From Buttiauxella sp. A111 (GTDB lineage Bacteria; Pseudomonadota; Gammaproteobacteria; Enterobacterales; Enterobacteriaceae): DNA of 64,000 nt. The stretch spans positions 124,001-188,000 of the forward strand of contig NZ_BJFN01000006.1 in NCBI RefSeq assembly GCF_014189855.1. The letters run 5' to 3'. The notes under the pieces are model-generated. The model made no database searches. It was not told the origin of the DNA and worked only from the letters and a program-made list of their open reading frames with translations. Of this stretch, positions 55,740 to 64,000 are shown piece after piece. How positions within the stretch are numbered: the stretch's first letter is position 1; every line of letters starts with the position of its first letter. The position numbers and the translations under genes were made by a program.

Positions 55740-55797
55740 TCATACTTCAAGCTGCTTCTGCGTTCTCTTGCCGCAGCGATGCAACTTGAACTATTTA
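55740..55797. repeat. Intergenic palindromic repeat
   Basis: ACTTCAAGCTGC near 55744 pairs with GCAACTTGAACT near 55783 (two mismatches), with an inner TGCG/CGCA stem. The form is that of the small imperfect palindromes scattered in enterobacterial genomes. It lies between yjdC and dsbD. Confidence 0.5.
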
Positions 55798-55821
55798 GTG
55801 TACGTCCCATAGTAGTGTTGT

Positions 55822-57648
55822 TTACGGTGCTTGATTGCGCAAATGTGCATCAAACGTGCTCGCATCCATAAAGCCTTTCACGCGTGCTTCCGGCTGCTCG
55901 CGCCCTTGATCATCAAAGAACAATATAGTGGGTAGCCCTAAAACCTGTAGATGCTTTAACAATGCGACATCTTGCGCGTTATTGGCTGTAACGTCCGCTT
56001 GCAGTAAAACAGTATTTGCCAACCGTTGCTGCACTTTAGGATCGCTAAAGGTGTATTTCTCAAACTCTTTGCAGGCCACGCACCAGTCGGCGTACAAATC
56101 GAGCATCACTGGATGACCTTTTGCATTGGCGAGCGCGGCGTCTAACTGCTCTACGTTGGCAATCTTCGTGAAATTGAGATGTGCCTGGTTTGCCGTGACG
56201 GTGCTGCCAAATGCCCAATCTTGCACAGGGCGAGCACAAACCAGCGCCGCACCGAGCAAAATGATCTGCACGATGCGCATCCATGAATTTTTGGCGTGCA
56301 GGCTCGTGATAAACGCCCAGCTAAAGAACGCCACGCCGAGCAATCCCCACAAACGAATCCCCCATGTTTCTCCCAGTATGCGTTCCAGCAAAAATACTGG
56401 TAGTGCGAGGATCACAAAACCAAACGCGATTTTGACAGTTTCCATCCACGGGCCGCTTTTTGGCAGCAGACGGTTGCCGAAAACAGTGATCAACATCAGC
56501 GGCAGCCCCATACCTAACGCATAGAGATATAACGTGCCGCCGCCTAGCCACATGTTCCCGCTTTGGGCGATGTACAGAAGGATGGCGCTCAATGGTGCGG
56601 TGGTACAAGGTGAACAAATTAATCCGGCCAGTGCTCCCATCGCAAAGACGCCACCTGCTGATCCCCCCTGCTGGCGATTACTTATTAGCGTCAGACGCGT
56701 TTGCAGTGATGATGGCAGTTGCAGCGTAAACAACCCAAACATCGAGGCGGCAAGTAGCACAAAGAGGGCTGACAGCCCGATGAGCACGTAAGGGTGTTGC
56801 AGCGCGGCCTGGAATTGAAGGCCAGCAGCGGCGACGACCAGGCCCAGAGCGGTATAGGTCAGCGCCATTCCTTGCACGTAAACAAAGGTCAGAAGCAGAG
56901 CTCGAGCGGTGGATAAGCGCTGCTTTCCGCCCAACACGATGCCGGAAATCAGTGGATACATCGGCAGCACGCAAGGCGTGAAGGCGATACCGATACCGAT
57001 CAGGAATGCCCAGAGTGCGGAGAATGGAAGTTGTGTGGTGGCTGAATTGTCTGAGCCCCTCACCCCGGCCCTCTCCCCAAGGGAGAGGGAGGTAGAAGCT
57101 CCAGTGTTTAATTCCTTCTCTCCAGGGGAGAGGGGGGAAGGAGCTGTTGTGGCAATAGAGGACGAGGTTTGTTCCCTCTCCTGGGGGAGAGGGTCAGGGT
57201 GAGGGCGGTTTTCATCACCCGTAACCACTTCACTCAGCGGCACGACGCGCGTTTCAGGCGGATAACAGAACCCTGCTTCGGCGCAACCCTGGTAAGTCAC
57301 GCTGACGGTCGCGCCTTTGGCAGCCGTTTGAAGCGTGACGGGCAGATTGAGCTGCTGGGTGTAAATCTCGGTCTTGCCGTAGAACTCGTCTTCATGCCAG
57401 GTGCCTTTCGGCAATTCCAGCGGTGCGAGCTCAGCTTGCGCCGGGGTCAGCTTGATTTGTTGACGATAAAGGTAGTAGCCAGGTTTTATCTGCCAGTTCA
57501 GGTTGAGCTGGTTTCCTGATTGCTGAAAATCGAAAGCAAAAGCCTGGTCGACAGGAACAAATTGAGATTTGCTCTGGTTATCGAACAGGCCTGCAAAAGC
57601 GTGGGTGCTGAAAAGCGCAAAGATTAGCGCAAAGATGCGTAGAGCCAT
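55822..57648 (-). CDS. dsbD: Thiol:disulfide interchange protein DsbD, with an enlarged linker
   Basis: 608 residues; E. coli DsbD has 565. Signal peptide to about residue 19, then the periplasmic alpha domain with its Cys pair ([11 protein letters not shown]), the membrane domain with Cys in [10 protein letters not shown] and ICSPCTTAP, and the thioredoxin-like gamma domain with CVACK. It passes electrons from cytoplasmic thioredoxin to periplasmic DsbC, DsbG and CcmG. The linker between alpha and membrane domains holds about 43 extra residues ([31 protein letters not shown]) encoded by inserted palindromic repeats. It overlaps cutA by 25 bases. Confidence 0.96.
   Translation of the reverse strand: MALRIFALIFALFSTHAFAGLFDNQSKSQFVPVDQAFAFDFQQSGNQLNLNWQIKPGYYLYRQQIKLTPAQAELAPLELPKGTWHEDEFYGKTEIYTQQLNLPVTLQTAAKGATVSVTYQGCAEAGFCYPPETRVVPLSEVVTGDENRPHPDPLPQEREQTSSSIATTAPSPLSPGEKELNTGASTSLSLGERAGVRGSDNSATTQLPFSALWAFLIGIGIAFTPCVLPMYPLISGIVLGGKQRLSTARALLLTFVYVQGMALTYTALGLVVAAAGLQFQAALQHPYVLIGLSALFVLLAASMFGLFTLQLPSSLQTRLTLISNRQQGGSAGGVFAMGALAGLICSPCTTAPLSAILLYIAQSGNMWLGGGTLYLYALGMGLPLMLITVFGNRLLPKSGPWMETVKIAFGFVILALPVFLLERILGETWGIRLWGLLGVAFFSWAFITSLHAKNSWMRIVQIILLGAALVCARPVQDWAFGSTVTANQAHLNFTKIANVEQLDAALANAKGHPVMLDLYADWCVACKEFEKYTFSDPKVQQRLANTVLLQADVTANNAQDVALLKHLQVLGLPTILFFDDQGREQPEARVKGFMDASTFDAHLRNQAP
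57056..57206. repeat. REP/BIME-like palindromes inside dsbD
   Basis: Three hairpin units of the CCCTCTCCC/GGGAGAGGG type, at 57069-57089, about 57114-57138 and 57174-57193. The outer two, with their CCCTCACC-type tails, form an inverted pair (57056-57091 and 57173-57206). All read as open coding sequence in dsbD. Confidence 0.85.
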
Positions 57649-57947
57649 GAGAGGTAATCACTATCTCCGTGGGTAACTGGCAGAACCAGTAATTCAGGGG
57701 TTTGGTATGGGTGATGCGATTTGAGACACGCTATCAAGGCTTCTTGATGGTCGATATCGCTTTTTAGCAACATCTGCACCTCATACTCCTGTTCCATTTT
57801 CCCTTCCCAGTAATACAACGAAGTGGCACCAGGTAATAAGGTGACGCAGGCGGCCAGTTTTTCAGACAGCACAAGGGTGGCAAGGTCCTGGGCGGTGGCT
57901 TCGTCAGGGGCAGTACAAAGGATGACAACAGCCTGGGTCGTTGGCAT
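57624..57947 (-). CDS. cutA: Divalent-cation tolerance protein CutA
   Basis: 107 residues. It matches CutA1: [60 protein letters not shown] and [14 protein letters not shown]. The trimeric, PII-like fold is known for the family; a role in copper tolerance is reported in E. coli. It is upstream of dsbD on the same strand and overlaps its start, as in E. coli. Confidence 0.95.
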   Translation of the reverse strand: MPTTQAVVILCTAPDEATAQDLATLVLSEKLAACVTLLPGATSLYYWEGKMEQEYEVQMLLKSDIDHQEALIACLKSHHPYQTPELLVLPVTHGDSDYLSWLYASLR

Positions 57948-58045
57948 AGCAAACCTCGTATCTGGGGAAACAGCGGTTGACTATAGCATGGCGGAGAGAA
58001 GGGAGGTGTTAAACGGGCCGCAGCGCGACCCGTGTTTTAAAAGAT

Positions 58046-59347
58046 TTACAGAACCATGCCGCCGACGATAAAACCGAGGATGACGCACAGCGTGATAGCA
58101 ATCACCCCTGGAATTAAGAACGCATGGTTAAACACGTACTTACCAATACGCGTCGAGCCGGTATCGTCCATTTCCACCGCCGCCAACAATGTTGGGTAAG
58201 TCGGCAGGACGAACAATGCAGAAACCGCAGCAAAAGAGGCGATGGCCGTCAGCGGGCTTACGCCGAGCATCAATGCTGCTGGCATCAGGGCTTTAGTCGT
58301 TGCCGCTTGAGAGTAAAGCAGCGTTGCGGCGAAGAACAATACCACCGCTAACAACCACGGATAACTTTGCAGTAAGTCACCTGCAACAGCCTGAATATCC
58401 TGGATATGGTTTTTGACGAAGGTGTCACCCAACCAGGCCACACCCAGCACGCAGATACACGCACTCATACCCGATTTGAACGTGCTGGCGTTGAGGATTT
58501 CGCCGGTATCAATTTTACAGGTGACGCAGATAAGCGTAGCGATGGTCAGCATGAATACCACAATCGCTTCGTTACGCGGCAGAATTGGGTTTTTAATCAG
58601 GCCAACGGTATCGCTGATGGCGGTGGCGTAGAACATCACCGCGACAATACCGATAAGGAACAGGAGAACCGAGCGTTTGGCGTGTGGCTTCAGGTTAAAC
58701 ACGCTAGTCCCGCGCAGTTTCACTTCACCTTTAGCAAGACGTTCCTGGTACACCGGATCGTCTTTCAGTTCGCAACCGAGGAAGTTACAAACCACCGCCG
58801 TCAGCATTACCGCAACGAGCGTCACAGGAATACAGATACCCAGCAGCGTCAGGTAACTGATGCCCATTGGCTCAAGGATACCCGAGAAGAACACCACGGC
58901 TGCGGAAATCGGAGACGCCGTGATCGCAATTTGCGACGCGACAACCGCGATAGACAGTGGGCGCGATGGGCGAATCCCTTGCTCTTTCGCAACTTCAGTA
59001 ATCACCGGCAGCGTAGAAAACGCAGTGTGGCCTGTTCCCGCCAGGATAGTCATAAACCAGGTGACCAGCGGGGCGAGGAAGGTGATGTATTTGGGATGGC
59101 GACGCAAAAGTTTTTCTGCAAGACTTACCAGGTAGTCCATTCCCCCAGCCACCTGCATGGCGGCAATCGCGGCAATAACTGCCATGATGATTTCAATAAC
59201 GTCGAACGGAATTGCCCCGGGTTTAACCTGAAAAACAAGGGTTAAAACCAGAACGCCAAAGCCGCCAGCAAAGCCAATGCCTATGCCGCCGAGTCGGGCT
59301 CCGAGATATATCGCCAAAAGCACGATAACAAGTTCTGCTCCAAACAT
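58046..59347 (-). CDS. dcuA: Anaerobic C4-dicarboxylate transporter DcuA
   Basis: 433 residues with ten or more hydrophobic helices. MFGAELVIVLLAIYLGARLG, MQVAGGMDYLVSLAEKLLRR, TWFMTILAGTGHTAFSTLPV and FLPTYP-like ALFVLPTYPTLLAAVEMDDT agree with E. coli DcuA. It exchanges aspartate, fumarate and succinate across the inner membrane and works with AspA in fumarate respiration. It lies downstream of aspA beyond a terminator, so it can be read partly from the aspA promoter. Confidence 0.97.
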   Translation of the reverse strand: MFGAELVIVLLAIYLGARLGGIGIGFAGGFGVLVLTLVFQVKPGAIPFDVIEIIMAVIAAIAAMQVAGGMDYLVSLAEKLLRRHPKYITFLAPLVTWFMTILAGTGHTAFSTLPVITEVAKEQGIRPSRPLSIAVVASQIAITASPISAAVVFFSGILEPMGISYLTLLGICIPVTLVAVMLTAVVCNFLGCELKDDPVYQERLAKGEVKLRGTSVFNLKPHAKRSVLLFLIGIVAVMFYATAISDTVGLIKNPILPRNEAIVVFMLTIATLICVTCKIDTGEILNASTFKSGMSACICVLGVAWLGDTFVKNHIQDIQAVAGDLLQSYPWLLAVVLFFAATLLYSQAATTKALMPAALMLGVSPLTAIASFAAVSALFVLPTYPTLLAAVEMDDTGSTRIGKYVFNHAFLIPGVIAITLCVILGFIVGGMVL

Positions 59348-59412
59348 AATTCCCTTCCTGGTGTTTGCTTATATGATAATTATATGTTGTGTTTTTGTTT
59401 AAAGTAGAAATG

Positions 59413-59441
59413 AAAAAGGCACGTCCAATGGACGTGCCTTT
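59413..59441 (-). terminator. Terminator between aspA and dcuA
   Basis: GGCACGTCC (59418-59426) pairs with GGACGTGCC (59430-59438). A five-base A-run at 59413-59417 gives the T-run on the minus strand. Confidence 0.88.
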
Positions 59442-59459
59442 TGTTATCTACCGTAAAGA

Positions 59460-60896
59460 TTACTGTTCATTTTCATCGGTATAACGCTTCGCTTTATAAA
59501 CTGGATGCATCAGGTTGTTGATGGAGAAAATATCATCCAGCTCGGCTTCGGTGAGAAGGCCGCGCTCCAGCACGACTTCACGCACGCTTTTGCCGGTCTC
59601 CGCACAAATTTTCCCGACGATATCGCCATTGTGGTGGCCAATGAACGGGTTCAGATACGTGACAATACCAATCGAGTTGTAGACGTAGCTTTCGCACACT
59701 TCTTTGTTCGCGGTAATGCCGTCGACGCATTTTTCCAGCAGATTGTAGCAAGCGTTAGTCAGAATGTGGATAGACTCAAACATCGCCTGGCCAATGACAG
59801 GTTCCATGACGTTCAACTGCAACTGACCTGCTTCGGAAGCCATGGTGACGGTGATGTCGTTACCAATAACTTTAAAGCAAACCTGGTTAACCACTTCTGG
59901 AATTACCGGGTTCACTTTGGCAGGCATAATAGATGAACCCGCTTGCAGTTCTGGCAGGTTGATTTCGTTCAGACCCGCACGTGGGCCGGAGGAGAGCAGA
60001 CGAAGGTCATTACAGATCTTCGACAATTTCACCGCCAGACGTTTCAGCGTGCTGTGAACCATCACGTACGCGCCGCAGTCGGAGGTGGCTTCAATCAGGT
60101 CTTCAGCCGGAACGCATGCCAGATTGCTGACTTCTGCCAGTTTCTGCACAGCCAGTTGCTGATAACCTTCAGGCGTGTTCAGGCGGGTACCGATAGCGGT
60201 AGCGCCGAGGTTTACTTCCAGCAGCAGTTCTGCGGTGCGCAGCAGGTTGCGTGTTTCTTCGTTCAACAGAACGTTGAAGGCATGGAATTCCTGGCCCAAT
60301 GTCATTGGGACCGCGTCTTGCAACTGAGTACGGCCCATTTTCAGGACGTTTTCAAACTCAACTGCTTTGCGCTGGAAGCCATCACCTAATTGGTTGATAG
60401 CATCAACCAATTTCACAATTGAAGCGTACACCGCGATGCGGAAACCGGTTGGGTAAGCATCGTTGGTGGACTGGCATTTGTTTACATGATCGTTCGGATT
60501 CAGGTACTGGTACTCACCTTTCTGGTGGCCCATCAGCTCAAGCCCAATGTTGGCGAGCACTTCGTTGGTATTCATGTTAACGGAGGTACCGGCACCGCCC
60601 TGGTAAACGTCCACCGGGAATTGGTCCATGCATTTGCCGTTATTAAGAACTTCATCACAAGCCTGGATAATGGTGTTTGCGATGCTTTTCGGAATGGTTT
60701 GTAACTCCTTGTTCGCCATTGCCGCTGCTTTCTTAATCATCACCATGCCACGTACAAATTCAGGTATGTCGCTGATTTTGCTGTTGCTTATGTAGAAGTT
60801 TTCAATCGCTCTCAGAGTATGAATACCGTAATAGGCATCCGCTGGCACTTCCCTGGTACCCAACAAATCTTCTTCGATACGAATGTTATTTAACAT
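59460..60896 (-). CDS. aspA: Aspartate ammonia-lyase AspA
   Basis: 478 residues from [20 protein letters not shown], the same length as E. coli AspA. AAGG precedes this ATG, so the in-frame ATG at 60923 is not needed. The fumarase/aspartase signature [31 protein letters not shown] and [13 protein letters not shown] are present. It converts aspartate to fumarate and ammonia in the cytoplasm and supplies fumarate for anaerobic respiration. Confidence 0.98.
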   Translation of the reverse strand: MLNNIRIEEDLLGTREVPADAYYGIHTLRAIENFYISNSKISDIPEFVRGMVMIKKAAAMANKELQTIPKSIANTIIQACDEVLNNGKCMDQFPVDVYQGGAGTSVNMNTNEVLANIGLELMGHQKGEYQYLNPNDHVNKCQSTNDAYPTGFRIAVYASIVKLVDAINQLGDGFQRKAVEFENVLKMGRTQLQDAVPMTLGQEFHAFNVLLNEETRNLLRTAELLLEVNLGATAIGTRLNTPEGYQQLAVQKLAEVSNLACVPAEDLIEATSDCGAYVMVHSTLKRLAVKLSKICNDLRLLSSGPRAGLNEINLPELQAGSSIMPAKVNPVIPEVVNQVCFKVIGNDITVTMASEAGQLQLNVMEPVIGQAMFESIHILTNACYNLLEKCVDGITANKEVCESYVYNSIGIVTYLNPFIGHHNGDIVGKICAETGKSVREVVLERGLLTEAELDDIFSINNLMHPVYKAKRYTDENEQ

Positions 60897-61248
60897 GTGA
60901 ACCTTCTTAATTAAAGCTGCCATTGGTTGATCACAGCACGCACAGGATCTTTGGTCGTGCGATGAATAGACCGACGATTATGTCCATATTCGGTCTCTAC
61001 GCCGTGATGATATGCTGATGATAGAGAAATGCAGTAATCTGGATCACTTATTAAACGTCATATTACATAACAATTATTAATATGTGATGCCGATCAATTG
61101 TTGAAAATTTCCAAAAAAATAATACAGCGCGTAGATTGATTTTTGACTATGGCGCCGCCATCTCTTTGACTACGCTTAATGGCCAAACTATTTGACGCAA
61201 GGGCTTGATGGCGCTTGCTACAGTCTTTCCCAACTACAGGAGTGTACG
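60897..61248. other. aspA-fxsA divergent intergenic region
   Basis: No gene is seen in these 352 bases. It holds the aspA control region, including a good CRP/FNR-type site (61033-61048) and a weaker one (61083-61098), and the fxsA promoter, which I could not locate exactly. Confidence 0.6.
61033..61048. promoter_or_regulatory. CRP/FNR-type site upstream of aspA
   Basis: AGTAATCTGGATCACT agrees with the CRP consensus at 12 of 16 positions and has an FNR-like TAAT-N4-ATCA core. A second, weaker site (TGTGA-N6-TCAAT) is at 61083-61098. E. coli aspA is known to be controlled by CRP and anaerobically by FNR. Confidence 0.6.
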
Positions 61249-61734
61249 GTGCGCTGGATACCGTTAATTGCCATTTTTCTCTATGTTTACATAGAGATCT
61301 CGTTATTTATTCAGGTTGCCCACGTGATGGGGGTTTTCCTGACGCTGGTGCTGGTGATATTCACCTCGGTTATTGGTATGTCACTGGTTCGCAACCAGGG
61401 CTTTAAGAATTTCATGCTGATGCAGCAGAAAATGGCGGCGGGTGAAAGTCCAGCGGCAGAGATGATCAAAAGCGTTTCGTTGATCATTGCAGGTTTGCTG
61501 TTGCTGTTGCCTGGTTTCTTCACCGACTTCCTCGGTTTACTGCTGTTACTGCCACCGGTACAAAAACATCTCACTCTGAAGCTGATGCCGCATTTGCGTT
61601 TTTCACGCATGCCGGGTGGTGGCTTTAGCGCGGGCACTGGCGGTGGTTCAACGTTTGACGGTGAGTATCAGCGTAAAGATGATGCGCCGAAACAGCTCGA
61701 CGACCACGAGAATGATGATCGTCACAATCGCTAA
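61249..61734 (+). CDS. fxsA: FxsA inner-membrane protein
   Basis: 161 residues from a GTG at 61249 (AGGAG, 7 bases upstream). It matches E. coli FxsA: FLYVYIEISLFIQVAHVMGV, IFTSVIGMSLVRNQGFKNFM and LPGFFTDFLGLLLLLPPVQK. Three or four membrane helices, and a Gly/Ser-rich, charged tail. Overproduction in E. coli relieves exclusion of phage T7 by the F plasmid; the native function is unknown. Confidence 0.95.
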   Translation: MRWIPLIAIFLYVYIEISLFIQVAHVMGVFLTLVLVIFTSVIGMSLVRNQGFKNFMLMQQKMAAGESPAAEMIKSVSLIIAGLLLLLPGFFTDFLGLLLLLPPVQKHLTLKLMPHLRFSRMPGGGFSAGTGGGSTFDGEYQRKDDAPKQLDDHENDDRHNR

Positions 61735-62166
<432 letters not shown>

Positions 62167-62202
62167 TCCGCGCAAAAACTGAACGAACATAAACGAATTT
62201 AA

Positions 62203-63858
<1,656 letters not shown>

Positions 63859-63896
63859 TTGCCCTGACACTCTCGTGCTAAAAGCACCGTGTTAAG

Positions 63897-63932
63897 AAAA
63901 CCCTCAGGCAGAAATGTCTGAGGGTTTTTTCT
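63897..63932 (+). terminator. Rho-independent terminator of groSL
   Basis: A 14-base stem (AAAACCCTCAGGCA with TGTCTGAGGGTTTT, one G.T pair) around GAAA, ending in six T. Beyond it (63933-64000) no gene is visible. Confidence 0.93.
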
Positions 63933-64000
63933 TTTTGGTCGCAGTCTGGTATAAGGTCATACCGGGGCGACAATGGCCCACTACACTGAATACGGCATTG

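Noticed and set aside
57056..57206. CRISPR-like repeats
   Set aside because: Units are palindromic, unequal in spacing, in a coding region, and no cas genes are near; they are REP/BIME-like. No CRISPR array was seen elsewhere.
58013..58034. Terminator after dcuA
   Set aside because: A GC-rich stem is present, but only three T follow; too weak to list as a feature.
58406..59245. Open frame antisense to dcuA (279 codons)
   Set aside because: The translation is His/Arg/Gln-rich and low in hydrophobic order, typical of antisense to a membrane protein gene.

Overview
The window comes from the chromosome of a member of the Enterobacteriaceae. The right end (pheU tRNA, yjdC, dsbD, cutA, dcuA, aspA, fxsA, groS, groL) has the gene order known from Escherichia coli, and the proteins are near-identical in type to E. 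coli ones. The left part is accessory. The genus cannot be fixed from the sequence alone.

Region 1 (1-28310) is a complete type VI secretion system (T6SS). A leftward block holds hcp, vgrG, a TIGR02270-type protein, a small VgrG-tail-like protein, a DUF2169 protein and a ketosynthase-like protein cut by the window edge. A rightward block holds tssB, tssC, tssE, tssF, tssG, tagH, tssJ, tssK, tssL, clpV, vasI, tssA, tssM, vasL, a second hcp, then a peptidoglycan-binding/M23-like putative effector, a secreted putative immunity protein and a frameshifted second copy of that protein. The two blocks diverge from an AT-rich 660-base gap. The FHA protein TagH has lost its phosphothreonine-binding residues, and no PpkA/PppA kinase-phosphatase pair is present.

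Region 2 (28379-40245) is mostly an envelope-stress and detoxification neighbourhood: lipoproteins, two DMT permeases, a YghX dienelactone hydrolase, a PAS-GGDEF cyclase, YiaW/YiaV, an IprA-family Crp/Fnr-like regulator, an extra OmpA, a YfaZ porin, a Spy/CpxP-like chaperone and the glutathione transferase YghU. Three exact copies and one near copy of GTTTA-N4-TAAAC lie 70-115 bases upstream of the envelope genes here, which suggests a local regulon. A candidate small RNA sits between yfaZ and the Spy-like gene.

Region 3 (40439-44588) is a hydroaromatic (shikimate/quinate) catabolic operon: 3-dehydroshikimate dehydratase, an MFS permease and a shikimate dehydrogenase. It is followed by a cspA-type gene with a full cold-shock leader and a membrane GGEEF cyclase.

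Region 4 (46606-51021) is a tightly coupled four-gene outer-membrane operon: two POTRA-less Omp85-like barrels, one unrecognised barrel and a DUF4056 protein. Its function is not known to me, and it is the best candidate for an undescribed system. It is followed by a GNAT acetyltransferase and an ECF-type importer operon led by a PPC/DUF296 protein.

Region 5 (54951-64000) is the conserved core. Its main oddity is an in-frame insertion of REP/BIME-like palindromes in the dsbD linker. groSL has a clear sigma-32 promoter.
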